A stretch of DNA of 64,000 nucleotides from an uncultured Celeribacter sp. (GCF_963675965.1 NZ_OY780935.1:2902501-2966500); one strand, 5' to 3'; numbered from the stretch's first letter, positions 18,448-26,700 are shown. A program made the numbers and translations. Notes: generated by a model from the sequence alone, not told the origin.

Positions 18448-18476
18448 TTGCACCCCCCCGCGCTTCTCTGTAAATC
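18448..18476 (+). promoter_or_regulatory. tRNA-Arg promoter
   Basis: TTGCAC (18448-18453), a 17-bp spacer and TAAATC (18471-18476) end 13 bp before the tRNA. This is a good sigma70-type match in the right place. Confidence 0.65.
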
Positions 18477-18489
18477 GCCCCTACACCGC

Positions 18490-18566
18490 GCGCTGGTAGC
18501 TCAGTTGGATAGAGTACTTGACTACGAATCAAGGGGTCGGGGGTTCGAATCCTCCCCAGCGCGCCA
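18490..18566 (+). tRNA. tRNA-Arg (anticodon ACG)
   Basis: A 77-nt cloverleaf. The 7-bp acceptor stem is GCGCTGG with CCAGCGC, the D-arm contains 'TAGCTCAGTTGGATAGAG', the anticodon loop CTACGAA gives ACG (reads CGN, Arg), the T-arm has GGTTCGAATC, and G73 with an encoded CCA follows. It is the left border of the accessory region that begins a few bases downstream. Confidence 0.96.
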
Positions 18567-18570
18567 CTTA

Positions 18571-18754
18571 TCCAATTGTTGAACGTCACACGAACCTGAC
18601 CCAACCGTCACAGTTGGACCAGAAGCGGGTTGTGAGGCCTTCAATGTGAGGCGCTTGTTTCACTCAGGCGTCACATTCAATAACCGCGCTGATCAATCGA
18701 TCTGGCGCGGTTTTTGTTTTTTCTGGGACGTATGAGGTGGGACGGCTTTCGGCC
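18571..18754 (+). repeat. Long direct repeat, copy 1
   Basis: About 180 bp starting just behind the tRNA gene is repeated in the same orientation at 26898-27078, with only about a dozen visible differences. It contains short sites CGTCACACGAACCTGACCC (18584-18602) and CGTCACAG. It also has a dyad around 'AATGTGA' and a terminator-like hairpin (AACCGCGC with GCGCGGTT) followed by TTTG and T-runs. The two copies bracket roughly 8.1 kb of accessory DNA. No gene is seen in it. Confidence 0.8.
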
Positions 18755-18926
18755 GATACTGTTGAAAAAGTCCCTGAGGCTCTCTGCGCTCTCCGAAATG
18801 CAGAACAGTGTTCCAAATTCACGTGCCAAGCGACGTGTTTTCGGCTGCTTTGCAACGCCTTCAGAACATTTTCCTACAAAAATTGCCCGTCAGGTGTCGT
18901 GGCAGAGTTTTTCAACACAATCGGCC
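18751..18926. mobile_element. MITE-like element with 22-bp inverted ends
   Basis: The ends 18751-18772 and 18905-18926 are inverted repeats matching at 19 of 22 positions, both containing TGTTGAAAAA. The 176-bp interval has no transposase, so it looks like a non-autonomous or internally deleted element. Similar 'TGTTGAAAAA' ends occur in IS families such as IS1182 and IS5; the parent is not identified. It abuts or overlaps the end of repeat copy 1. The following 18927-19131 shows no gene. Confidence 0.6.
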
Positions 18927-19131
18927 CACTGCTGCCGCTCAGTCCTTGGCCGATCGCCGCGGTGCAGCTTCACCAGACCAGCCATTCGTCCATCGCGCAG
19001 CATTTTTGGAGGATGAAGGTCGGCAGTACGGACGGAGCGGTCGTTCCCCGCGAGGTTTCCAAACCCGTCATCTGGCCAGCACAGGCGCCGGCTGGGCGCC
19101 CACCTTGAATCAACAGTGTCGCCGCGAATCA

Positions 19132-19170
19132 TTGCAAATAGTTGCAAGTTGCTGCATATAGCTGCATGAT
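19132..19170 (+). promoter_or_regulatory. Four-box operator with 10-bp period before the DeoR gene
   Basis: TGCA occurs at 19133, 19143, 19153 and 19163, exactly one helical turn apart, within repeated units of the form (T/C)TGCAnnTnG. The array ends 22 bp before the deoR-like start. DeoR/GlpR proteins often bind several direct repeats spaced by about 10 bp, so autoregulation is likely. Confidence 0.55.
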
Positions 19171-19191
19171 CACGAAGGGGATGAACTTGCC

Positions 19192-19953
19192 ATGAAAGCA
19201 GAACAGTTCGGTCCAGAGTTGCGACAGAACGCTTTGCGGAGGCGGTTGGAACGAGGCTCAGCACTCTTTCTTTCGACCGCCGCAAAGGAGTTCGGCGTGT
19301 CGGTGGATAGTATCCGGCGAGATTTGAAGGCCCTGGAGGAACAGGGCATCGCCCGCTGCATCCGTGGCGGCGCACTGCCAGTCGCCCGCCCGGTGCGCCC
19401 GGCGCTCGAACGCATGGCGACTACCGGCGAATTGGCCGACCGGCTGGCTGAAGCAGCCCTTCCGCTGGTCGAGGACGGTATGGTGCTCGCTTTCGATGGC
19501 GGCACCAACGTGCTGGCGTTGGCGCAGCGTCTACCCGCGCTACCGAACAGCCTCGCTGTAACGCCGGCCCCGGCGGTAGCGCTGGCTACGCTCGCAGCGG
19601 GCATTCCGACCCAACTAATCGGCGGACGCGTTTCAGTTTCGGGCGCGATCAGCGTCGGGCCCGACACCATCGCGGCACTCGCCGGAATCGCCGTGGATTT
19701 AGCCTTTCTCGGGGTCTGTGGGTTGGAGGCCGAGTTTGGCCTGAGCGCCGACGATGCTGACGAGTCCCACACCAAGCGTGCGATGATCGCCGCCAGTCAC
19801 CGCAGTATCGTGTTGACCGGCGCCGAGAAACTCGGGCGGCGGGCGCGGCACCGCGTCGTGCCCTGCGACGCCCTCGACATAATGATCACTGATGCCGATG
19901 AGTGTGCTACAGCCTCGCTCGCCTCGACCGGACTGGATATCCTGAATGCCTAA
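19192..19953 (+). CDS. DeoR/GlpR-family transcriptional regulator
   Basis: Regulator of 253 aa. The N-terminal DeoR helix-turn-helix is 'TAAKEFGVSVDSIRRDLKAL'. The C-terminal sugar-isomerase-like sensor domain has 'AFDGGTNVLALAQRLP', 'LIGGRVSVSG' and 'SHTKRAMIAASHRSIVL'. AAGGGG lies upstream of the ATG. It overlaps the MFS gene by 8 bp and should control it. The pair probably arrived as a cargo module, since it sits between the MITE and other accessory genes. Confidence 0.88.
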   Translation: MKAEQFGPELRQNALRRRLERGSALFLSTAAKEFGVSVDSIRRDLKALEEQGIARCIRGGALPVARPVRPALERMATTGELADRLAEAALPLVEDGMVLAFDGGTNVLALAQRLPALPNSLAVTPAPAVALATLAAGIPTQLIGGRVSVSGAISVGPDTIAALAGIAVDLAFLGVCGLEAEFGLSADDADESHTKRAMIAASHRSIVLTGAEKLGRRARHRVVPCDALDIMITDADECATASLASTGLDILNA

Positions 19954-21103
19954 TGTCATCACACCTTGGCGCAGTGTAGCCGCCGCTTTCGCCTTGAACG
20001 GGGTGCTTCTGGGAAGCTGGGCCGCACGCGTTCCGGTCGTGGCCTCGGGGTTCGACCTCGACGAGGGCACTCTCGGGCTGTTGTTGCTGGTGATGGGGGT
20101 GGGTGCGCTGGTCTCTTTCCCGCTGGCAGGCAAGCTGGCCGACCGGTTTGGCGCGGTGCGGGTAACCCGCTGGATAGCGGCGGTTTATTTGGTTTCGCTC
20201 GCGCTGGTCGGGTTGGCGCCGGTGGTGCCCGCACTGGGTCTGGCGTTGTTCTTGTTCGGCATGTGTCACGGCGCAATGGACGTGGCGATGAACTCCTGGG
20301 CCGCCGAGGTCGAACAGCACATGGGGCGTTCGATGATGTCGTCCTTCCATGCCATGTGGAGCCTTGGTGCTGGTTTGGGCGCCGCGGGTGGCTTCGTGGC
20401 GGCCAGTTTCGCGGCCCCCGTCGCTCTTCACTTCGTGCTGGCGGCCCTCCTGTCGGCACTGCTGCTCGGCACGTTCCTACGCATCCACTGGACTTCTCGC
20501 ACCGAGACTGGCGGTGCCAGCGCCCCGGTCTTCGTTGTTCCACGCGGCGCGTTGGTTTTTGTAGGCCTCATCGCTCTCGGTGCGGGCCTGGGCGAGGGTG
20601 CAGCGGTTGATTGGAGCTCAGTCTTTCTGTCGGACGTGCTCGGCGTGGCCGAGGCGCATGCGACGCTGGGCTACGTGGCCTTTTCGGTGACCATGGTGGC
20701 GATGCGTCTGTGCGTCGATCGGCTGATAACCCAGCACGGGCCACGACGGGTGGCGCTGGCGAGCGGCGTGCTGGCAGCTTTGGGCTACCTGCTTTGCGCC
20801 GTCTCTGGCAGCCTGCCGCTGGCACTTGCGGGCTTTGTGCTGATGGGGTTGGGCTACGCGGCGGTGATCCCAATCGCCTTCAGCCGCGCGGCTGCCGATC
20901 CGGAGATCCCCGCCGGCCAGGCCATCGCCTCGGTCGCTACGCTGAGTTACGGAGCGATGTTGATGGGCCCGCCCGCAATCGGTTTCGTGGCAGACGCCAG
21001 CTCGCTTCGGGTGTCCTTCGTTCTGGTGAGCTTCTTTGCGATGCTGATCGCAGTTCTGTCGCCGGTGCTCGGACGCGGTCGTCGGACGCCGGAGGCGGCC
21101 TAA
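19946..21103 (+). CDS. MFS transporter (YbjJ-like)
   Basis: Major-facilitator protein of 385 aa with about twelve hydrophobic segments. It has the loop motif 'GKLADRFGAVRVTR' after helix 2 and 'FGMCHGAMDVAMNSWAAEVE' in helix 4, a pattern typical of YbjJ-like carriers. It overlaps the DeoR gene and is likely co-transcribed with it. DeoR regulation hints at a sugar-phosphate-derived inducer, so a sugar or sugar-like substrate is possible; export is equally possible. Confidence 0.82.
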   Translation: MPNVITPWRSVAAAFALNGVLLGSWAARVPVVASGFDLDEGTLGLLLLVMGVGALVSFPLAGKLADRFGAVRVTRWIAAVYLVSLALVGLAPVVPALGLALFLFGMCHGAMDVAMNSWAAEVEQHMGRSMMSSFHAMWSLGAGLGAAGGFVAASFAAPVALHFVLAALLSALLLGTFLRIHWTSRTETGGASAPVFVVPRGALVFVGLIALGAGLGEGAAVDWSSVFLSDVLGVAEAHATLGYVAFSVTMVAMRLCVDRLITQHGPRRVALASGVLAALGYLLCAVSGSLPLALAGFVLMGLGYAAVIPIAFSRAAADPEIPAGQAIASVATLSYGAMLMGPPAIGFVADASSLRVSFVLVSFFAMLIAVLSPVLGRGRRTPEAA

Positions 21104-21197
21104 GGAACCTCCTGTTTGGGCTCGTTCCCGACCTTTGCTGTGCCGCAGAGCCAAGCGCCTGGTCGCCCCTCGCGCAGGGTCGCTGACGGCCCGGAGC

Positions 21198-21227
21198 GGT
21201 CGTTCACGCCAGCCGCAGCGAACGACC
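21198..21227 (+). other. Hairpin behind the MFS gene
   Basis: Perfect 8-bp stem GGTCGTTC/GAACGACC with a 14-nt loop and no T-run. The 13-mer GGAGCGGTCGTTC at its left side (21193-21205) also occurs at 19034-19046, on the other side of the deoR-MFS pair. The remainder of 21104-21375 shows no gene. Confidence 0.35.
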
Positions 21228-21375
21228 AGAACGAGCCCACACAAAACCTTGGTATAAAGCGCGGCAGTCACCTTCGGCATTGCGATCTTGGACGTTCTTT
21301 GATGGCGATTCTGGTCTATCTGTACTTGGGAGTTCGCCGCTGAACCGAATTGCTCACGGCTTGATGGAAAAAACA

Positions 21376-22395
21376 TTACCCCGCCAGAATTGAGATAGGC
21401 GCTATTCGGGCAGAATTCATCATTGCCTCAATTGCCCTGTCGCGAGCTTCACTGGCACGATAAAAGTTACTCGTACCTATCACTTGGCCATTTGATGCTT
21501 TGAGATTAAAGAAATATTCTCCAGACTTCGCCTCTTTCCTGTCATATCTTCGCGCGATGCTGGCGTTCTTTTTTACTGACTCGATTGCGTTCTCTGCGCT
21601 AGAGCGTTGTTTGTAGCCCTCGCTAACCAGTATGATTTCCCCATTAGCGGACTTTAGACGGTACCGATATTCACCACGCCTGTCGGCGTAGAGTTCGAAC
21701 TTTCCAGCTCCTTCAATTCGCTCCCACAGCGAGCTATCTCTTTCAGTTTCTTCAGTTCCTGCGACAAGATTCACGGAGTCCATCAGCTTTCGAGTCAAGT
21801 CGGAAAACCTTGTCACGTCTCTTTTTGAAACACCGTGAACAAGGTCGCCATGAATTATTGCATTCCTCATATTGGCGAGTTTGCGTAGGAAGCTCGCCTC
21901 ATGTGAAGATATTATTCCGCGCGCCGAGAATCTATCGATTATTCGACCAGGAGACTGCGGTCGCGAAAACTCGCTTGGCCTTCGCGCACGGCTGAGCGCC
22001 TCAAACGCGGCCCAGCAAAGCAGCAGACCAGCCTGAGGCTCAATATCTGCGACTTCAACTGCCTTGTTCAAAGTGCGTGCTATTCGGTTGTCTGATACCG
22101 CGGCCAGCAGGTCTTCGCGGCCAACACGCGACAACACCAAGTGTAGCTTCCAGCCAGAGATTTTTTTGAGGGATTCTTGCAGGCTTTTCACCCGAGCAGC
22201 ACTGGCTTGAGACTCGGTAGCGATCTCGACGATCAGCTTTGGTTCTTTGCCTATGGCGACTGCATCAGGTCTGAATCCCTGAAGAATGGGCGGGAGTATC
22301 GATTGCTCTGGCTCAACAACTACACTGTAACCTTCCGCGGACAACTTCCGCACGGTCGCGTCCAAAAGAACTTCGTGGATTCCATTCGTGGTCAT
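21376..22395 (-). CDS. REase-like / HEPN / double-DUF1508 fusion protein
   Basis: Protein of 339 aa with three apparent parts. Residues 1-100 resemble a restriction-endonuclease-like nuclease (archaeal Holliday junction resolvase type), with D44 in 'FRPDAVAIG' and E57 in 'KLIVEIA'; the usual catalytic lysine after E57 is not evident. Residues 120-210 resemble a HEPN domain with the Rx4H ribonuclease motif R177...H182 ('MRNAIIHGD'). Residues 230-335 hold two DUF1508/YegP-like repeats ('GEYRYRLKSANGEIILVSE' and 'GEYFFNLKASNGQVIGTS'). The start overlaps the rusA-like stop (ATGA). The visibly lower GC content than flanking core genes suggests transfer. A nucleic-acid-targeting conflict or defence role is inferred, not shown. 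Confidence 0.6.
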   Translation of the reverse strand: MTTNGIHEVLLDATVRKLSAEGYSVVVEPEQSILPPILQGFRPDAVAIGKEPKLIVEIATESQASAARVKSLQESLKKISGWKLHLVLSRVGREDLLAAVSDNRIARTLNKAVEVADIEPQAGLLLCWAAFEALSRARRPSEFSRPQSPGRIIDRFSARGIISSHEASFLRKLANMRNAIIHGDLVHGVSKRDVTRFSDLTRKLMDSVNLVAGTEETERDSSLWERIEGAGKFELYADRRGEYRYRLKSANGEIILVSEGYKQRSSAENAIESVKKNASIARRYDRKEAKSGEYFFNLKASNGQVIGTSNFYRASEARDRAIEAMMNSARIAPISILAG

Positions 22396-22808
22396 ATCCG
22401 AAACTCCTCGTGGGGGTCATTCGACACCCGAACATAGAGCGCGGGCTTGTCACCCAGCATGCATTCGGCCAGGACCTCGGATGGGTCGGAAAAAGCAAAG
22501 ACTCGGTCGCCCTCGAATTTTTGAACAACTATCCGCTCGACTTGGTCGTCATCAAGAAAGATGTGTTTGCACATAGCGTCGACAGTGAGCTTTACAATGT
22601 TGTCCACGTCGCCCACCATCCTATTTTCTGGATAGTAATACAGCGTAATAGATATAGGATCTTCGCTCAGGAAAGCATTTTGCGGCAATGTATCCTTGCT
22701 TGCTGCCTTTACCAATTTTTTCCATTCATCTCTTGCTTTTTTGTTCGCCCTCTGGAGCGATACCGGCGTGCCGAGAACGATGAATTCAAGTGGAAAGTCT
22801 GGCTCCAA
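22392..22808 (-). CDS. RusA-like Holliday-junction-resolvase family protein
   Basis: Protein of 138 aa from a TTG at 22808, which has GGAGG six bases upstream; the open frame runs on to 22877 without a better site. The RusA signature is clear: 'GDVDNIVKLTVDAM' with D67, D69, K73 and D77, then 'LDDDQVERIVVQK'. RusA proteins are usually phage- or island-borne dimeric resolvases cutting four-way DNA junctions. Translational coupling to the HEPN-containing protein suggests the two act together. Confidence 0.75.
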   Translation of the reverse strand: MEPDFPLEFIVLGTPVSLQRANKKARDEWKKLVKAASKDTLPQNAFLSEDPISITLYYYPENRMVGDVDNIVKLTVDAMCKHIFLDDDQVERIVVQKFEGDRVFAFSDPSEVLAECMLGDKPALYVRVSNDPHEEFRI

Positions 22809-23130
22809 TTTCCCCCTCCCCGTAGCGTCCAGCGGCTGACTAGATGATAGAGTAGTACGCCATCGGCTCCTTAGCAACTAGTCAGCTCCGGACGCATAGC
22901 TGCCGTTCGCGTTGAACGCGGCGAATGACGGCTTCCCGCCGTTCGTATCGGAAATCGGCATTTTTCACTCGGAGCGCATTTATGAACGTCTGCCGTTGAC
23001 CAATTCGGCCCAATATGGAGCTTTCAAAATCTATGGTAGTCGAAATCCGATAGCGGAGCCAACAACGCTTTCGCAATACATTTGACCCGTTGCTAAATAA
23101 AAGGCTCTGCCCCCCAAATAGTTTATTTGT
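22809..23130 (-). other. Leader and gap upstream of the rusA-like gene
   Basis: No convincing full gene is seen here. A strong ribosome-binding site AAGGAG precedes an ATG at 22863 that opens a seven-codon frame (Met-Ala-Tyr-Tyr-Ser-Ile-Ile, stop at 22840-22842), 31 bp before the rusA-like start. It might be a leader peptide for the cassette. A 64-codon frame at 22882-23076 lacks a ribosome-binding site and is not supported. Confidence 0.3.
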
Positions 23131-23751
23131 TTAGGCGGTGGCGTGACCTCGGTACCAAATCGCAAATTTTGTGAGAAAACTGAGTTGGAACGGCAATAGA
23201 GCGAGTGTTGCGCCGTATGAAATCAGCAGAGCCCAGTCCACCGCGCCCGGCGGTGTCGCGAAAGGCAGGTCGTATTGCATGGTCAGCAAGCGGATACAGG
23301 CAGCGAGAGCAGAGCCACTGAACACGGTGCTGTTGACAGCATTCCATCGCCGACCTAAGGCCGAATATCTCTCTAGCTCGAAATTCTCCCGCAGGGTAAC
23401 CAGACCGCGCTTGTAAGCCCCCAACCGCCGGGGCCAGTCGGGCATCACGGCTTTCGTCCTGCGCCGTCGTTTCCTGCGTGTCGCGGTGCGTGGAGCCTGA
23501 GCTGTTTTGTCTCGCAGCAGTGCCGCGCGTTCGAACGGATCTTCTCCGAACGCATTTCGGATCGCGAGAAGTTCCAGAGCAGAGAGCTCGCGTTTTCCAT
23601 TTTCAGACTTGCCGTAGGTTTCTCTCCGAACCCCAAGCAGTTTTCCCATATCCTTCTGTTTTAAACCCCGGGCCTCCCGCATCTCTCTGAGAGCTTCGCC
23701 CAGCTTCTTCAGCTTCATTGATTCGGATTTTGACAATCTTTTCGGGCTCAT
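23131..23751 (-). CDS. XRE-family regulator with C-terminal membrane segments
   Basis: Protein of 206 aa. An XRE/Cro helix-turn-helix spans residues 16-70 ('LREMREARGLKQKDMGKLLG' then 'TYGKSENGKRELSALELLAI'). A very basic stretch follows ('TRRKRRRRTK'). The C-terminal ~60 residues hold two hydrophobic segments ('SGSALAACIRLLTM' and 'WALLISYGATLALLPF'), so it may be membrane-anchored. The start is uncertain: ATG 23751 and ATG 23718 both lack a clear ribosome-binding site. It is divergent from the Ner-like gene across 244 bp, a phage-like repressor/antirepressor layout. Confidence 0.6.
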   Translation of the reverse strand: MSPKRLSKSESMKLKKLGEALREMREARGLKQKDMGKLLGVRRETYGKSENGKRELSALELLAIRNAFGEDPFERAALLRDKTAQAPRTATRRKRRRRTKAVMPDWPRRLGAYKRGLVTLRENFELERYSALGRRWNAVNSTVFSGSALAACIRLLTMQYDLPFATPPGAVDWALLISYGATLALLPFQLSFLTKFAIWYRGHATA

Positions 23752-23995
23752 CGGTCGGAATTCTGTTTGCTGACATGTGTATCCTGCCGAAAAATCCAAG
23801 AAAATGTCAAATTCTCAAGCCCGTGATCCCGCTGGTCGAATTTCGAAGATGCGCGAAACTGCACTCACAAATGTGTGCGAATGCGCTCATGGAAAAGTCG
23901 ACGGAATTTTGCCCGCCTGTTGCCTTGAAAAAGTTAAGTCCTTTAGCCTCGACATGACCTGAGTTCGGCTCAGGGCACGATGTTGAGAGGCGTAG
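23752..23995. other. Divergent control region between XRE and Ner-like genes
   Basis: No gene is seen. The region is AT-richer at the XRE side and contains TGCGC at both ends of a 40-bp stretch (around 23847-23885), with CACA/TGTG in its centre. This may be an operator, but no repeat is strong enough to assign. Confidence 0.3.
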
Positions 23996-24232
23996 ATGAG
24001 CAAGCCCGAGTATCAGCACGAAATCCACGAGCGCCTGAAGGCCGAACTGCGCATTCGCGGTACGTCCTTGGCAAAGATCGGTCGTGAACTCGGCGTCACG
24101 CCTGCCGCCATGACATTGGTTGGCAAGGGCGTATCTCGCTCAGCCCGTATCGAAGGGGCAATTGCACTGGCCCTTGAGACAACGCCCGATGCTCTTTGGC
24201 GGCGCGCTGATGCGGAGGACGGCATGACATAG
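23996..24232 (+). CDS. Ner/Nlp-like helix-turn-helix DNA-binding protein
   Basis: Small protein of 78 aa with a GAGAGG ribosome-binding site. 'KAELRIRGTSLAKIGRELGV' followed by 'TPAAMTLVGKGVSRSARIEG' and 'TTPDALW' is the Nlp/SfsB and phage Mu Ner pattern. Such proteins repress early transposition or prophage promoters. It lies between the divergent XRE gene and the IS21 element. Confidence 0.7.
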   Translation: MSKPEYQHEIHERLKAELRIRGTSLAKIGRELGVTPAAMTLVGKGVSRSARIEGAIALALETTPDALWRRADAEDGMT

Positions 24233-24394
24233 ACATAAGAAAACCGCCGAAAGCACTGGCATGCTCAGGCGGCCTTCTCGAATTGGTCATCAATGTAGCG
24301 TCGATAGCTAATTCTCCCGAAACAACCGCACGATGTCAAGGCAGCTCTGTGCAGCCTGCCAAGTGTCGTGCTTGCTGAACCGAAAGGAATTAGC

Positions 24395-25984
24395 ATGCTG
24401 ACTGATATTCAGCGGCGTGTCCGTCTCATCTTGCAGGATCGTTTGAATAATACGGACATCGCAAAACTCACCCATTGTTCCCGCAACACTGTCGCAAACT
24501 GGCGCAAGGCGCTCCAGGACCTGCATATAGATCAGGAAGCCTTCGACACTATGGATGACCTGGACATTCGGCAACTGATCACGCCAGGCTCCTTTGCTCG
24601 AACCCAGAGTTTTGTCCAGCCGGACTTCGCACGTATCGCGTCGGAAATTTCTAACCGGGGCGTCGAAATCAAGACTCTCTACGATGAGTATATTGGAAAG
24701 GTGCCGCCTGACGAGGTGGGAATGTCGCGAAGCACCTTCTATCGCGGGGTAGACGAATATCGAGACAACAATGAGGTGACCCTGAGTTTTGAATATGAGC
24801 CCGGGGAGATGATCCAGGCCGATTTTGTCGGTCGGAAAACCCAAAAACAGCCCCTGCTGATCGACTGCGACGTGAACGTCCGGAACTACGAGATATTCTG
24901 TGCAGTCAGCGCGAAAAGCCGCAAGATCTTTGTGCTCGCGATTGAAAGCCAGACGAAGCTGCATGCATTGCAGGCCTTCGTGGCCATGCTTGACTTCTTT
25001 GGCGGCGTGCCGGTGATCGTGACGATTGACAACTTTCCGGCTGCGGTCTCGACGCCTAGACGCGGGCGGCAGGATGAGATTATTACGCCGGAGTTTCAGG
25101 AACTGGCCGATCATTTCGGTTTTGGCCTAAAGGCAACACGTGTGCGAAAACCCCGGGACAAAGCCCTCGTAGAAAATGGCGTCGGCATTTCCCAGAACGA
25201 TGTTCTGGCACCGTTGCGGGATCGGCGCTTTTTCTCGCTCGGAGAAATGAACACGGCCATTCGCGCGCTTCTGGACGAGTTGAATGCCCGTCCGATGAAG
25301 GGGCATGGTGGCAAAAGCCGGAATGAGCTGTTTGAAGAGAGTGATCTTGCGGGCTATCGCCCACTGCCGTCTCAGCCCTATGAGCCGGGTCAATGGCTTA
25401 TGCGTGTGCGCGCGGGGCGCGACTACCACGTGCCCGTCCTCGGAAACCGCTATTCCGTGCCTTCACGGCTTGCCAATCAGCAAGTCAACGTCAAGGTGAC
25501 GACAACGACAGTTCATCTCTCCTATCTCGGCCGACTGGTGGCAACACATGTGCGGTCACAGGAGGTCGGGCGATTGGTGACGGAGGCGGATCACATGCCA
25601 CCCGCACATCGGAGTGCTTCCATGACCCGGCTCGCGGGGATCAAAACGCATGTGCAGGACATCGGTCCAGACACGGTGCGGTTCATCGAGGCGCATTTCC
25701 GGAGCGTTCGCAACCCGTCAGATACGGCAAATGCAGCGGCCAAGATCCGCGCCCTTGCCGACCAGCACACATCTGAGCGTGTTGAGGTTGCTTGCGGTCG
25801 GGCGCTACTCATCGGCAAGCGCAGTGTTCAGACCATCGAGACTATTCTTGTTTCAGGGTTGGATGCCATGCCCATGGAAAACAGAGAGGAACCCGAGACA
25901 CCGCCAGCTCAGGCCAATGTGCGCGGGGCATCATATTTTTCAACCGCCATGAATGCCAAGGATGGAGGTCGTAAAAATGTCTAA
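24395..25984 (+). CDS. istA: IS21-family transposase IstA
   Basis: DDE transposase of 529 aa. AAAGGAAT precedes the ATG at 24395. An N-terminal helix-turn-helix ('LNNTDIAKLTHCSRNTVANW') is followed by the integrase core, with acidic residues in 'MIQADFVGR', 'VTIDNFPAAV' and 'KALVENGVGI'. A beta-barrel-like C-terminal part contains 'VLGNRYSVPSRLANQQVNV'. The reading frame is intact. The end overlaps the istB start by 8 bp. Confidence 0.9.
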   Translation: MLTDIQRRVRLILQDRLNNTDIAKLTHCSRNTVANWRKALQDLHIDQEAFDTMDDLDIRQLITPGSFARTQSFVQPDFARIASEISNRGVEIKTLYDEYIGKVPPDEVGMSRSTFYRGVDEYRDNNEVTLSFEYEPGEMIQADFVGRKTQKQPLLIDCDVNVRNYEIFCAVSAKSRKIFVLAIESQTKLHALQAFVAMLDFFGGVPVIVTIDNFPAAVSTPRRGRQDEIITPEFQELADHFGFGLKATRVRKPRDKALVENGVGISQNDVLAPLRDRRFFSLGEMNTAIRALLDELNARPMKGHGGKSRNELFEESDLAGYRPLPSQPYEPGQWLMRVRAGRDYHVPVLGNRYSVPSRLANQQVNVKVTTTTVHLSYLGRLVATHVRSQEVGRLVTEADHMPPAHRSASMTRLAGIKTHVQDIGPDTVRFIEAHFRSVRNPSDTANAAAKIRALADQHTSERVEVACGRALLIGKRSVQTIETILVSGLDAMPMENREEPETPPAQANVRGASYFSTAMNAKDGGRKNV

Positions 25985-26693
25985 CGCGCAAATTCTTGAT
26001 CTTCTGCACGAGCTGCGTTTGGCCGGCTTTCGCGAAGAACTCTATCATCAACTGCAAAATCCGCAATATTCCGACATGCCCTTCACGGATCGCCTCCTGC
26101 GAATGTTGCAGGCCGAAACGGAACGCTGATACCGCAACAAAATCGAGCGTCTGATCAAAACCGCGCAGTTCAAGTACATCGCCAGCCCTGACGAGATCCT
26201 CTACCAAAATGGCCGCAACCTCGATAAGGCGGAAATCCTGACTCTGTTGAAATGCGACTGGATCGCGCGCAAACAGAACCTAATCCTTTCCGGCGCATCG
26301 GGAACCGGAAAGACTTGGCTCGCTTGCGCCCTTGGCATGTCAGCGGTTCATCACGAAAACGCTGTGCGCTATGCTCGGGCAGGCCGGTTGGCGGAAGAAA
26401 TCATGTACGCCCGGCTCGACGGGACGATCTCGAAGCTGCGCACCAAGCTGTCGCGTCTCGATCTCCTGATCATTGATGATTTTGCCCTAAGTCCCATGGC
26501 CAAGCAGGAGCTGACAGATCTGTTTGAAATCATCGAAGACCGGTCCGCCAAAAGTTCCACGATCATGATCGCCCAACGTGCGCCACAAGAATGGTACGAT
26601 TACATCGCCGATCCGCTTCTCGCCGACGCTTTCATGGATCGCGTTCGCAGCCGGGCGCATTTCCTGCAACTGGAAGGCAAGTCCATGCGATGA
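25977..26693 (+). pseudogene. istB: IS21 helper ATPase IstB, nonsense mutation
   Basis: The full frame would encode 238 aa, beginning 'MSNAQILDLLHELRLAGFRE', but codon 51 is TGA (26127-26129). The surrounding protein reads '...QAETER' stop 'YRNKIERLIK', so a single substitution, such as CGA to TGA, explains it. Downstream the AAA+ core is intact: Walker A 'SGASGTGKTWLA', Walker B 'LLIIDDFALSP'. A restart at the ATG at 26247 could give a 148-residue ATPase core lacking the N-terminal IstA-interacting part. Confidence 0.85.
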
Positions 26694-26700
26694 TCGTTAT

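Noticed and set aside
18714..19161. Overlapping plus-strand frames of 100-123 codons behind the tRNA gene
   Set aside because: They run across the MITE-like element and its inverted ends, with no ribosome-binding site; probably non-coding.
22882..23076. 64-codon minus-strand frame upstream of the rusA-like gene
   Set aside because: TTG start without ribosome-binding site, no motif and no similarity recognised.
24233..24394. Left inverted repeat of the IS21 element
   Set aside because: No sequence here matches the region right of istB, so the outer ends could not be defined.
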